Assembly (NCBI GenBank): GCA_016795245.1
Contig: JAEUIA010000054.1
Location: 1-64,000 of the forward strand
Source: Planctomycetota bacterium
Lineage (GTDB): Bacteria > Planctomycetota > UBA1135 > GCA-002686595
Reading direction: 5' to 3'
DNA length: 64,000 nucleotides
This document shows, in pieces, positions 17,207 to 25,618 of the stretch. Made by a program: the position numbers and the translations under genes. The notes below the pieces were generated by a model. The model searched no databases, was not told where the DNA came from, and saw only the letters and a program-made list of their open reading frames with translations. Within the stretch, counting starts at the first letter, position 1; the number at the start of each line of letters is the position of its first letter.

Positions 17207-18279
17207 AACGCACCATTCTGTTTTCCGCGCTCGGCCTCGGCGTCCTGTCTGCGGTCGCGATCGCTGGCTCGCGCCTGCAGGCCGTCACCCTGGCCGCGCA
17301 ATCGAGTTCGGACGCGGCCGCGCCTGTCGTGGTCGTCACGCAGTCCGACGGCTCCGTGCTCGTCGCCCCGCGCATCCGGTTGGTCGAAGGCGATCCAGCC
17401 CGGGTGGAGGTGCGCTACGAGAGCACGCGGAGTACTGACGATGCAGCAGCGGATCTCGAACGCAGTTTCCAAGTCGTGCGCAAACGCCAGGACGCAACCG
17501 AAGAAGACTCGCAAGCTGCGCGGCGCGCGGCCGATGAGGCACGCACTGCACAGGAGCAGGCGCGCGCAGCCTTCGAGGAGGCTCAAAGAGCCTATCGGGA
17601 TGCCATGAGCCGAGCAGCGCAACTGAATCGCGCGGCGGAACAGCGACTCGCTCCGGACAACTTGATGACCCTGGACAGGCTGTTCCGCAGCAAGCAGCCG
17701 AGCACCGACTCCGATTCGGCGTTGCAGTCTCGCGTGGAGGCGCTCGAACGCTCGGCGCGTCAGCGCGGGTTCACGCTCGACACGACTCGGCGCTCGCTCG
17801 AAGACCGAGTTGCACAGCTCGAAGAGTTCATGAGGTCTGCGCCGCGTGAGCCGGCGCACATCTACGTCGAACGCCGGGTCGAGGCCCCTGAGCCCACTGC
17901 GCCGGCTCCGCGCACAGGGAACAACTGGTGGTCGCCCGGTGCGACGGGCCCCGTGCGAGCGCCCACCCCCACACCCCCGGTCGCACCGACGCCGCCTACA
18001 CCCCCCGTCGCGCCCGTGCCTCCGCGCACTGCCCGCCCGGTGACGCCCGGCGCCGAGTCGCCGCGCAACGCAGCGCCGCGTCTGCGCAGGGCGCTCGCCG
18101 TTCAACCGGAAGTGCGCGTCAAGGAAGTCGATATCGCTCCGGAGCCGACTCCCTCGGCGCAGCGCGCCGATCTCGAGCGCGCGTTGACCGAACTGCGCCA
18201 GGAGGCAGCCCGCATGCGCGCGGAATTGACGCGCATGCGCCACGAGATCGATGCGCTGCCTGAGGATCGGCGGCGCTGA
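17203..18279 (+). CDS. Exported coiled-coil protein with proline-rich segment
   Basis: This 358-aa protein begins with a signal/anchor (KRTILFSALGLGVLSAVAIAG). A long Ala/Glu/Arg-rich coiled coil covers about residues 85-150. A second heptad stretch follows around 165-215, then a Pro/Thr/Ala-rich linker (about 245-285), and a last coiled coil (RADLERALTELRQEAARMRAEL) ends the protein. No catalytic motif is visible. Its ATG overlaps the M56 peptidase stop (ATGA), so it is translationally coupled to it. Both partners carry extracytoplasmic coiled coils, so this is a candidate ligand or stress sensor for the peptidase. That role is inference. Confidence 0.82.
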   Translation: MKRTILFSALGLGVLSAVAIAGSRLQAVTLAAQSSSDAAAPVVVVTQSDGSVLVAPRIRLVEGDPARVEVRYESTRSTDDAAADLERSFQVVRKRQDATEEDSQAARRAADEARTAQEQARAAFEEAQRAYRDAMSRAAQLNRAAEQRLAPDNLMTLDRLFRSKQPSTDSDSALQSRVEALERSARQRGFTLDTTRRSLEDRVAQLEEFMRSAPREPAHIYVERRVEAPEPTAPAPRTGNNWWSPGATGPVRAPTPTPPVAPTPPTPPVAPVPPRTARPVTPGAESPRNAAPRLRRALAVQPEVRVKEVDIAPEPTPSAQRADLERALTELRQEAARMRAELTRMRHEIDALPEDRRR

Positions 18280-18288
18280 TCGCCGCAT

Positions 18289-18567
18289 TCAATCGAAGCG
18301 AACCTTGAATTGCGTGTGACCCGCCGGTGTCACGGTCTCGAGCTCGACGCGCTCGACCGTTGCCGCCGGCGGTCCGCGTTTCAGCCACGTTTCCAGGCGC
18401 GCAACGGCCTCGTCGTCGCCCTCGAACCAGACTTCGACCGTTCCGTCCGCGCAGTTGCGCACCCACCCGCACAACCCGGCCGCGCGCGCGGCGAGCTTGG
18501 TGTGGTGCCGAAACGCGACACCCTGTACGCGGCCGTGGATCACGGCGGTGCGAGCACTGATCGTCAT
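18289..18567 (-). CDS. acyP: Acylphosphatase
   Basis: This 92-aa enzyme hydrolyses carboxyl-phosphate bonds such as in acetyl phosphate or carbamoyl phosphate. The signature GRVQGVAFRHH includes the phosphate-binding Arg20. GWVRNCADGTVEV includes the catalytic Asn38. Length is standard for the family. It is convergent with the coiled-coil protein gene (9 nt between stops) and divergent from the thioredoxin-HEAT gene. Confidence 0.95.
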   Translation of the reverse strand: MTISARTAVIHGRVQGVAFRHHTKLAARAAGLCGWVRNCADGTVEVWFEGDDEAVARLETWLKRGPPAATVERVELETVTPAGHTQFKVRFD

Positions 18568-18599
18568 GTTGTGTCCAAGATAGCTACGATGTGCGCTAC

Positions 18600-20525
18600 A
18601 TGCTGCACGCCGCTCTCGCTCTCCTCATGCTGACCGACATCGCTCCCGGAAACTGGAACGCGCATCTGGCCGCGCCGCACGGACCACTGCGTTTCGGATT
18701 GGAAGTCATCTCGACCAAGGCCGGGCTGTCCGCGGAAGTCCGCAACGGCAGCGAGCGCATCCCCGTGACACTGGCGCGATCCGACGACGGTGCGTTCGTG
18801 TTCGGCTTTCCACACTACAACGCGACGCTGACCGCGCGGCTCGACGAATCCCTTAAGCGGCTGGCCGGTGAATGGCGATTGCTGTCCGGAGCGAACAACT
18901 TCAAGACGCTCCCCTTCCACGCTGAACTGTCTGATCGCGCGCCGACGACGGGCTTCGGCTCGCCGTCCGAGCGCGCACAGCGCACCTTCGGCCGCTGGCG
19001 TGTCCAATTCGCCGGCGATCCGGATCCCGCGGTCGCGATCTTTCGCGCTGCCACCGACCCGCGCGACCAGGTCGAAGGCACGTTCCTCACCGCGACCGGT
19101 GATTATCGCTATCTCGCCGGCACGTTCGACGACCGACTCGTCCTCTCGTGCTTCGACGGTGCGCACGCGTTCTTGTTCACGGCCGACGTGCAACCGGACG
19201 GCAGCTTGAAAGGCACGTTTTGCGCCGGCGACAAGTTCACCGACACCTGGACCGCCGTGCGCGACGACGAGGCACGCGTGGGTGACGAGTTCGCGCGCGT
19301 GCGCTGGGACTCCTCCTACGGGCTGGCGGAGCTGCAATTCCCCGGGTTCGACGGCCAACTCGTGTCGCTCGGCGATGCGCGCTACGACGGGCACCCGCGC
19401 ATCCTGCAGATCGCGGGATCGTGGTGCCCGAATTGTCACGACGAGACGGCGCTGCTGGCCGAATTCGACCGCCAATACCGGGACAAGGGACTGGTGATCA
19501 CGGCCTTGTGCTTCGAAGTGACCGGTCGACGCGCGGCCGACACCGAGTCGATGCGGAGCATGTTTGCGCGCCACGGCGCCACGTACGAGACTCTGTTGGC
19601 CGGTCGCTTCGGCAAGACCTCCGCGCGCGAATCGCTGCCTGCGCTCGATCGCGTGTTCGCGTATCCGACCACCGTGTTCATCGCCCGGGACGGCAGCGTG
19701 CGCGCGGTTCACAGCGGCTTTTCAGGGCCCGCGACGGGTGAGGCGCACGCCGCGCTGCGCAACGACTTCACGCGCAGGATCGAGGAACTCATCGCCGGGG
19801 AACCAACGCGAGACACTGCGTCCGAGAAACGCGTCGTCGATGAGATGTGGCGCGACGAACGCGAGCGGACCTTCACGACTTTCACGCGCGAGCCCAGTGG
19901 AACACTGACGTACACGGTGATGGAGATGACCCGTTTCGATCGTCCGACGCGCACCGATCCGATCGAAACCGGTACGGCGGTCATCCGCGGCACGACCGTG
20001 CGCTTGGGTGCGACGATCCTGCAGTACGACCCGCGCGCCCACGTCATCCTCGATCCGCGCGATTGCTCGCATCGCTTCACGCCGGCTGCGCGCTCGCCCT
20101 TCGCCATCGTCGACGGTGGCTCGTGGCCTGAGGTCGAGCGAATGGTGGACGGCCTCGCCGGCGAGAATCCGCTCTTGCGCCGCGAGTGCGCTTACTACCT
20201 CGCGTTGCAACTCGTCACCGATCGGATGAAACCGCGTGAATTCGGCGGCGGGCAGCTCGATCCTGCGCTGGCGCAGAAACTGGCACCGCTTGTTTCCGAT
20301 CCCGATCCGCGCGTGCGCGCGACAGCCGCGTGGGCGGCAGGTGTGCTCCAACTTCAGGACACGCGCGCCCAACTCGAGCAGAACCTCGACCACGGCTACG
20401 CACCCGTCCGGCGCGAGTCGGCTCGTGCCCTGGGGATCATCGATCCCAAGTCAGCTGCCGAACAACTCGCGCAACTCGCACGCGATGACATCGATCCGCT
20501 GGTGCGCGCAGCTGCGTCACGCTGA
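18600..20525 (+). CDS. Exported thioredoxin-fold (TlpA/AhpC-like) protein with C-terminal HEAT repeats
   Basis: This is a protein of about 641 aa. A short signal (MLHAALALLMLTDIAPG) precedes a beta-rich domain of about 235 residues. A thioredoxin/redoxin domain follows with the redox pair WCPNC (Cys276 and Cys279) and the cis-Pro region FAYPTTVFIARDGSV. The C-terminal roughly 150 residues are HEAT-like helices (DPDPRVRATAAWAAGVLQL). It probably reduces or isomerises thiols in the periplasm, with the HEAT part as a docking scaffold. An in-frame GTG at 18591 is an alternative start; the ATG at 18600 gives the cleaner signal. The stop codon overlaps the first bases of the long hairpin at 20524. 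Confidence 0.87.
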   Translation: MLHAALALLMLTDIAPGNWNAHLAAPHGPLRFGLEVISTKAGLSAEVRNGSERIPVTLARSDDGAFVFGFPHYNATLTARLDESLKRLAGEWRLLSGANNFKTLPFHAELSDRAPTTGFGSPSERAQRTFGRWRVQFAGDPDPAVAIFRAATDPRDQVEGTFLTATGDYRYLAGTFDDRLVLSCFDGAHAFLFTADVQPDGSLKGTFCAGDKFTDTWTAVRDDEARVGDEFARVRWDSSYGLAELQFPGFDGQLVSLGDARYDGHPRILQIAGSWCPNCHDETALLAEFDRQYRDKGLVITALCFEVTGRRAADTESMRSMFARHGATYETLLAGRFGKTSARESLPALDRVFAYPTTVFIARDGSVRAVHSGFSGPATGEAHAALRNDFTRRIEELIAGEPTRDTASEKRVVDEMWRDERERTFTTFTREPSGTLTYTVMEMTRFDRPTRTDPIETGTAVIRGTTVRLGATILQYDPRAHVILDPRDCSHRFTPAARSPFAIVDGGSWPEVERMVDGLAGENPLLRRECAYYLALQLVTDRMKPREFGGGQLDPALAQKLAPLVSDPDPRVRATAAWAAGVLQLQDTRAQLEQNLDHGYAPVRRESARALGIIDPKSAAEQLAQLARDDIDPLVRAAASR

Positions 20526-20632
20526 GTACGGAGCCAGTGCAATTCTTCCCCGATTCACCGGCGTAGAACCGCACGGCTGCTCTGCGGTTTTACGCCGGTG
20601 AATCGGGGAAGAATTGCACTGGCTCCGTACTC
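20524..20632. repeat. Long inverted repeat (modular hairpin copy 2), likely bidirectional terminator
   Basis: Bases 20524-20573 pair with 20583-20632 over 50 positions with one mismatch, which would be a G-U wobble in one RNA strand, leaving a 9-nt loop. The blocks GTACGGAGCCAG (20526-20537) and CCGGCGTAGAACCGC (20558-20572) are identical to those of the hairpin at 1-128. The 20 nt between them are unrelated in the two copies but perfectly self-paired here. It sits exactly between two convergent stop codons and overlaps the first. A terminator role and a mobile REP-like origin are both plausible. Confidence 0.9.
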
Positions 20633-20650
20633 GTTGTCGGGGTGGCGCGT

Positions 20651-21223
20651 TCAGCTTTGCCGCAGACCGGGTTTCCAGAGCACGTCGTTCTTGCCGTTGC
20701 CGTTCAACACGCGACCGAGCACGAACAGGAGATCGGAGAGGCGATTCAAGTAGCGCAAGACCTCGGGGTTGACGCGATCCTTTTCGGCCGGAATCGCCAA
20801 CAGTTCCGACACGGAACGCTCGGCGCGGCGACACACGTTGCGCGCCAGATGCAACCACGCCGAGTGCGGCGTTCCGCCCGAGAGGATGAAAGACTTCAGC
20901 GGCTCCAGCGTCGCGTTCTCGCGGTCGATGATCGCTTCCAGCGCATTCGTGTACTTGGGCGTGATGCGCAGCCGCTCACCCGCTTCGCCGGGCACGCACA
21001 AGTCTGCGCCCACGTCGAACAGATCGTTCTGGATGCCGACGATGTAACCGCGGTAAGGCTCCGGCAGCTCCGCCGTGACGAGCAAGCCCAGCACCGCGTC
21101 GAGTTCGTCGACCGTGCCGTACGCGATGACGCGCGTATCGTGCTTGGCGACGCGTGTGCCGTCACCCAAGCTCGTCAATCCGTCGTCCCCGCCCTTCGTG
21201 TAGATTCGATCCAGTCGCACCAT
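20651..21223 (-). CDS. PduO-type ATP:cob(I)alamin adenosyltransferase
   Basis: This 190-aa enzyme transfers the adenosyl group of ATP to cob(I)alamin to make coenzyme B12. The N-terminal RIYTKGGDDGLTSLGDG forms the ATP-binding loop of the PduO/MMAB family. Other family hallmarks are VDELDAVLGLL, the IQNDLFDVGADL helix, FILSGGTPHSAWLHLARNVCRRAERSV and a C-terminal YLNRLSDLLFVLGR. The start at 21223 is chosen because KGGDDG then lies at the normal distance and a GGAAGGG ribosome site precedes it. No B12-dependent enzyme is seen in the window. Confidence 0.94.
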   Translation of the reverse strand: MVRLDRIYTKGGDDGLTSLGDGTRVAKHDTRVIAYGTVDELDAVLGLLVTAELPEPYRGYIVGIQNDLFDVGADLCVPGEAGERLRITPKYTNALEAIIDRENATLEPLKSFILSGGTPHSAWLHLARNVCRRAERSVSELLAIPAEKDRVNPEVLRYLNRLSDLLFVLGRVLNGNGKNDVLWKPGLRQS

Positions 21224-21294
21224 GGTCTTGCCCTTCCGCTCGTTTGGATGTGGATCATGATCCCGCCCGCGCGCAGGGGCAAGCACGAACGACA

Positions 21295-21322
21295 GGACGC
21301 TCCCCCGTTCGGAGGAGCGTCC
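21295..21322 (-). terminator. Hairpin terminator candidate after the DUF4394 gene
   Basis: GGACGCTCC (21295-21303) and GGAGCGTCC (21314-21322) form a 9-bp GC-rich stem with a 10-nt loop. It lies 24 nt beyond the stop of the leftward DUF4394 gene and upstream of the adenosyltransferase gene. There is no clear U-tract, so its efficiency is uncertain. Confidence 0.45.
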
Positions 21323-21346
21323 CGCTGAGTCTGAACGCGCGGGCCC

Positions 21347-23698
21347 TCAGAGCCCGCGGATCAGGATCGCGATGTCGACGATCGTCTCGCCGCCGCCGAT
21401 CACACCCAGCGCCGTCGACTGGCCGGTCGCGAGGTTGATCGTGTAGAGGGTCGAAGTGGCGCCCACAGTGAGCGACGCAAACGCCGCGCCCGTGACAGCC
21501 ACATCGAATCCCACGTTGTCATTCGTGTCTACGCCGATCGGCCCGACGCTGAACAGCATGCCGCCGTTGGGCGAAGGCACGCTGTTCAACCCGCCCTGCG
21601 TCACCAGCACATCGCGCGTGCTGTCGATCCCGTACAAGGTCGTCGAGGTCGAACCGCTGAAGCTCCGGGTGTAGGCCGACCCCACGATGCGCGGATCGAA
21701 TCCGAACCCGGCGTCCCCTGCCGCGTAAGCCAGGATCGAATCGACCACAGCCACACTGTTGTTCGCGTTGACCCGCAGATTCTGTTCATTCGCGTTCACC
21801 ACGCGCAGTCGATCAGGAATCGGATTGAAATCGACGCCGAGTTGCGTCGCCGTCAGTGCCGGGGAAAAGCCTGTGATCGTCACCGGAACCGCGACCGCCG
21901 TGCTCGGGTCGATGCGCTGCAAGCGGTTCAAGCTCGTGACGGCGATCAACTCACCTGTCGCGGGCCTGAAATCGAATCCGAGCACGTTCTCGCCGGCGTC
22001 CAGGCCCACGATCTGGAGGTTCGACATCACCAAGGACGGTCGGCCCGGCGCAACGGTGACGATGCGGTTCGAGGACGTCAACGCCAAGACGCGCGGTTGT
22101 ACCGGCGGTTCGAAGGCCAGTCCTTTGATGATCTGACCGCCGGCGATCGTGCCGAACGATGTGATCGCGCCTGTCGCGAGGTTCACCGTGGCGAAAATCG
22201 AGGTGCTCGCGCCCGGAGCCGTCAGCGCCGCGAACGCGCCGCCGTAGGGCGAAATGTCGAAGCTCGCGTCACCGGTGGTGTCGAAGTTGAGCGGGCCGAT
22301 GGTCGAGAGCAACCCGCCGTTCGGACTCGGAACTCCGTCGACTCCGCCCTGACGCACGAGCACATCCAAACCTGAGTCGATGCCGTAGAGTGTCGTCTTC
22401 GTCGTCCCGGCGAAGTCGTCGCTGTAGGCCGACGCCACGACGTTGCGCGGCGCTCCGAAGTTCACGTCGCCGGCCGCGAAATCCACGGATGTGTCGGTCG
22501 CGGCCGTCGCGCCGGTGTCGGGATTCAAGCGTGCGTTCATGTCCGTGTCGCTGACGACGCGGATGCGATCGGGAATCGGGTTGAAATCGAATCCGAACGA
22601 CGCACCGTTGAGAGCAGGCGCGAACGAGTTTGCGCCGACGACAGTCGCCACCGCGGTCGCTGTGTCGATGACGTACACGCGGCTCGCGCTGCCCAAGGCG
22701 TAGAGTTCGCCGGTCGCGGGCCTGAAGTCCAACCCGACCACGGCGTCGCCGGCGACGAGTCCGCTGATCGGCGCATCCGACAACAAGACACCCGGCGTTC
22801 CCGGCCTGAACGACACGAGCCGATTGTCGGCGGTCGCAGCGAACAAACGCGGTTTTGCGGGTGGAATCACGGCTACATCCCGCATGACGACGTCTCCCGC
22901 GATCCGATCGATGCGCGTCGCGGCACCGGTCGCGAGATTGATCGTGTAAAGCTCTGAAATGCCGGCCGCGTTCGTGAAGGACGCGAATGCACCGCCGTTG
23001 GGCGATACGTCGAGGCCGCACAGGTCCGACACGTTCACGCCCAAAGCACCGACTGTCGTGAGTTCACCGCCGTTCGGCGACGGTATGCCGTCGATGCCGC
23101 CGATGCGCACGAGCACGTCGAGCGCGGAATCGATGCCGTACAAGGTCGTCTTGCCCGTCCCGGCAAAATTGTCGGTGTATGCGACGGCTACGATGCGCGG
23201 CGCTGCGCCGGCGTTCGGATCACCGGCCTTGTAGAACAACGTCGTATCCGTTGCCGCCAAAGCGCCGTTGTTGGGGTTCAGCCGCAGGTTCTGTCCAGTC
23301 AGTTCACCGACCAATCGAATGCGGTCCGGGATCGGATTGAAATCGAATCCGAATTCAATGCCGACGAGCGGCCCCGCGAATGGACCGCCGACCAACGTCG
23401 AGGCACCGGTCACAGGATCGAGCGTGTACAGCTTCTTCGCCGTCGTCAGCCCGTACAGTTCGCCCGTCGCGGGCCTGTAGTCGATGCCGATCAGATCTTC
23501 GCCGACAGCGAGCCCGGTGACGCGCACCTGACCCTGCGGCCGACCGGGCGCACCGGCGTTGAACAAGATGAGGGCGTTCGCGCGCGCGGTGAGACCGACC
23601 AGATTGGGCGGGGGCGTAGCGGCGAAAACAGGACTCGAAGGTAGGGTGAGCGCGAGCGCCAGACAGACGCTCGCACTGCACCGTGCGGGGACTTTCAT
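21347..23698 (-). CDS. Secreted protein with three tandem DUF4394 domains
   Basis: This 783-aa protein has a signal peptide (VPARCSASVCLALALTLPSSPVFA) and three repeats of about 250 residues. Each has a GIDYRPATGELYGL-like segment, FGFDFNPIPDRIRLV, a NLRLNPNNG-like segment, KTTLYGIDS and a VSPNGGAFASF-like stretch. These are the features of DUF4394, a beta-propeller-like extracellular domain of unknown function. The third repeat is closer to the second than to the first in its calls. Single-domain versions are usual elsewhere, so the triplication is notable. No anchor or sorting motif is seen at the C-terminus (IVDIAILIRGL). Confidence 0.9.
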   Translation of the reverse strand: MKVPARCSASVCLALALTLPSSPVFAATPPPNLVGLTARANALILFNAGAPGRPQGQVRVTGLAVGEDLIGIDYRPATGELYGLTTAKKLYTLDPVTGASTLVGGPFAGPLVGIEFGFDFNPIPDRIRLVGELTGQNLRLNPNNGALAATDTTLFYKAGDPNAGAAPRIVAVAYTDNFAGTGKTTLYGIDSALDVLVRIGGIDGIPSPNGGELTTVGALGVNVSDLCGLDVSPNGGAFASFTNAAGISELYTINLATGAATRIDRIAGDVVMRDVAVIPPAKPRLFAATADNRLVSFRPGTPGVLLSDAPISGLVAGDAVVGLDFRPATGELYALGSASRVYVIDTATAVATVVGANSFAPALNGASFGFDFNPIPDRIRVVSDTDMNARLNPDTGATAATDTSVDFAAGDVNFGAPRNVVASAYSDDFAGTTKTTLYGIDSGLDVLVRQGGVDGVPSPNGGLLSTIGPLNFDTTGDASFDISPYGGAFAALTAPGASTSIFATVNLATGAITSFGTIAGGQIIKGLAFEPPVQPRVLALTSSNRIVTVAPGRPSLVMSNLQIVGLDAGENVLGFDFRPATGELIAVTSLNRLQRIDPSTAVAVPVTITGFSPALTATQLGVDFNPIPDRLRVVNANEQNLRVNANNSVAVVDSILAYAAGDAGFGFDPRIVGSAYTRSFSGSTSTTLYGIDSTRDVLVTQGGLNSVPSPNGGMLFSVGPIGVDTNDNVGFDVAVTGAAFASLTVGATSTLYTINLATGQSTALGVIGGGETIVDIAILIRGL

Positions 23699-23773
23699 CG
23701 TAGGGATCTCCGTGGGGTTGTCAGTCCTACGGAAGCCTGCAAGCGCGCGGATGCTGCGAAATCGGGCGAACTT

Positions 23774-24592
23774 TCAGTCCGTCGCGCCGGAATCGCGCGC
23801 GTCGCCGTCCCGCTTGCGCGCCTTCTCCTGCGCAGCTTTGCGGCGCCCGCGTTTCTCGTGCAGCTTCAGTCCCAGGTCGTTGGGCTTGAGCGTGCCGCCC
23901 AGTGCGCGGGCCATGAGGTGCCAGGCGCGCGCGTCGCGGTCTTCCAGCGGAGCGCGAGAAAAGACGCGTTCGATCGATTCGAGGATGTCCTCGCGGGCGG
24001 CCGCCGATTGCGCGACGTGATCGCCGAAGGCTTCCTTCAAACCCGCTTTCAAGTACTCGCGTGCTTCGCCCGAGAGCAGTTTCGGCGGGCGTTCGCGCTT
24101 CTTGACGCGCGGCGCGGTGAACAGATCCGCCAGCACGATGCCGACCGACATCGCCAGGTTGAGTGAGGAATGTTCGGGCGAAGTCGCGATGTGAACCAGC
24201 GTCTGGAGCTGATCGGTGTCGACGATCTCCAATCCGGTGACTTCGTTGCCGAACACGAGCGCGATGCGCTGGTCGGGGTCGTTGGCGCGCTCCGATGTGT
24301 CTTCGCGCACGGCGCGCCAATCGTCGCGCCGACGTTGACCGCGCGAACGTGCCGTGAAACCGATGCTGCCGGTGCAATCCGCCAGCGCTTCCTGCAACGT
24401 GCCCACGATCACGCAGCGCTCGCGCGCGTCCGGAACGCCGTGCGACATCTGCTCGAACTCCGGGTGCACGAGCAGCGACGGGCGTTCGGGAGCCACGATG
24501 CGCAGTTCGACCGGACCGAAATTGGCGCACACGCGCACGATCGTGCCGACGTTGCGCGGACCCGAGGGCCGGACGAGGACGATGCGCTTCAC
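23774..24592 (-). CDS. SpoU/TrmJ-like RNA 2'-O-methyltransferase
   Basis: This 272-aa SPOUT methyltransferase is predicted to methylate the 2'-hydroxyl of a tRNA or rRNA residue using S-adenosylmethionine. The N-terminal VLVRPSGPRNVGTIVRVCANFG is the family start. The trefoil-knot motifs IALVFGNEVTGL and SSLNLAMSVGIVLADL follow at about residues 110 and 145. A basic C-terminal tail (GRRKAAQEKARKR) probably contacts RNA. The start is GTG at 24592, overlapping the stop of the upstream dehydratase gene (GTGA). It resembles TrmJ, but the target cannot be assigned. Confidence 0.88.
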   Translation of the reverse strand: MKRIVLVRPSGPRNVGTIVRVCANFGPVELRIVAPERPSLLVHPEFEQMSHGVPDARERCVIVGTLQEALADCTGSIGFTARSRGQRRRDDWRAVREDTSERANDPDQRIALVFGNEVTGLEIVDTDQLQTLVHIATSPEHSSLNLAMSVGIVLADLFTAPRVKKRERPPKLLSGEAREYLKAGLKEAFGDHVAQSAAAREDILESIERVFSRAPLEDRDARAWHLMARALGGTLKPNDLGLKLHEKRGRRKAAQEKARKRDGDARDSGATD

Positions 24593-25584
24593 GAGTGGTT
24601 TCGTCCGCCGGCGATGCTCGCGCGCAGAGATTCGATCTGAACCGGGTCTGGATTGCCGCCGGAGACGACGACCGCGACCTTGCGCGCACCTTGGAGCGCG
24701 AGCTTCTTGCTGATCACGGCGGCAAACGCGGCGGCACCGGCGGGCTCGACCGTCTCGCCGCGCGCCACGAGTTCGCGCTGCGCCGCGAAGATGTCATCGT
24801 CTTCGAGCAGCACGATGCCGTCGAGCGTCGCGCGACAGATGTCGACGTTGATCTGGCCCGACCAGGTCGGCGTCAGTCCCTGCACGGCGCTCGTGATCAT
24901 GCTCAAATGCACGGGTTTTCCAGCCTCGATTCCACGCGAGAGCGACGGCGCACCCCTCGGTTCAGCACCGAAGATCTTCACACGCGCGCCCAGCGTCTGG
25001 CGCAGCGCGAGTGAACTGCCCGAGATCAATCCCCCGCCGCCGACGCACACGACGACCGCCTCGACTTCAGGCCAATCCTCGGCGATCTCCAACCCGACCG
25101 TGCCCGCGCCCTGCAACGTGCGCTCGGCGTCGTAGGGATGCACGAGCGTGACGCCGCTCGCGACTCGTGCCGCGCATTCGCTGTCGGCGAGTTCGCGCGT
25201 GTCGGCCAGCAAGACTTCCGCGCCGTGCGCGCGACACGCAGCGACCTTGTTCGGGTAGGCGTTCTTCGGCATCACGATCGTCGCCGGCACGCCCGCGCGC
25301 TCGGCGGCCCACGCTACCGCCTTGCCGTGATTGCCGGAACTCGCGCACACGACCCCGGCTCGGCGTTGTGCGGCGTCCAATTGCGAGATCTGATTCCACG
25401 CTCCGCGCGCCTTGAACGAGCCCGTGACTTGACGATTCTCGAGTTTGGCGCGCAACTCGATCGGCGGATCAGCGATCTCGAGCGGCACGAGCGGCGTGCG
25501 CGTGACGACACCGGCTACACGCCGCGCCGCGTCCGCGATGCGGATCGAGTCGAAGCGGCTCCAAGCGTGGATCTGCGTGCTCAT
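24589..25584 (-). CDS. Threonine/serine dehydratase-like PLP enzyme
   Basis: This 331-aa fold-type II PLP enzyme is predicted to deaminate threonine to 2-oxobutanoate or serine to pyruvate; serine racemase-like activity is also possible. The Schiff-base lysine is Lys58 in VTGSFKARGA. SSGNHGKAVAWAA is the substrate loop and CVGGGGLISG binds the PLP phosphate. There is no C-terminal ACT regulatory domain, so it is of the short catabolic type rather than the biosynthetic IlvA type. The ATG at 25584 is taken as the start since the upstream extension has no family similarity. It is coupled to the RNA methyltransferase downstream. Confidence 0.9.
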   Translation of the reverse strand: MSTQIHAWSRFDSIRIADAARRVAGVVTRTPLVPLEIADPPIELRAKLENRQVTGSFKARGAWNQISQLDAAQRRAGVVCASSGNHGKAVAWAAERAGVPATIVMPKNAYPNKVAACRAHGAEVLLADTRELADSECAARVASGVTLVHPYDAERTLQGAGTVGLEIAEDWPEVEAVVVCVGGGGLISGSSLALRQTLGARVKIFGAEPRGAPSLSRGIEAGKPVHLSMITSAVQGLTPTWSGQINVDICRATLDGIVLLEDDDIFAAQRELVARGETVEPAGAAAFAAVISKKLALQGARKVAVVVSGGNPDPVQIESLRASIAGGRNHS

Positions 25585-25618
25585 GCGTGACGCATTGTGC
25601 GAGGTCGAGCGCCGCCCG

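Noticed and set aside
17950-18060. Repetitive Pro/Thr/Ala codons that look like a DNA tandem repeat
   Set aside because: It is a low-complexity coding linker within the coiled-coil gene, with no exact tandem unit.
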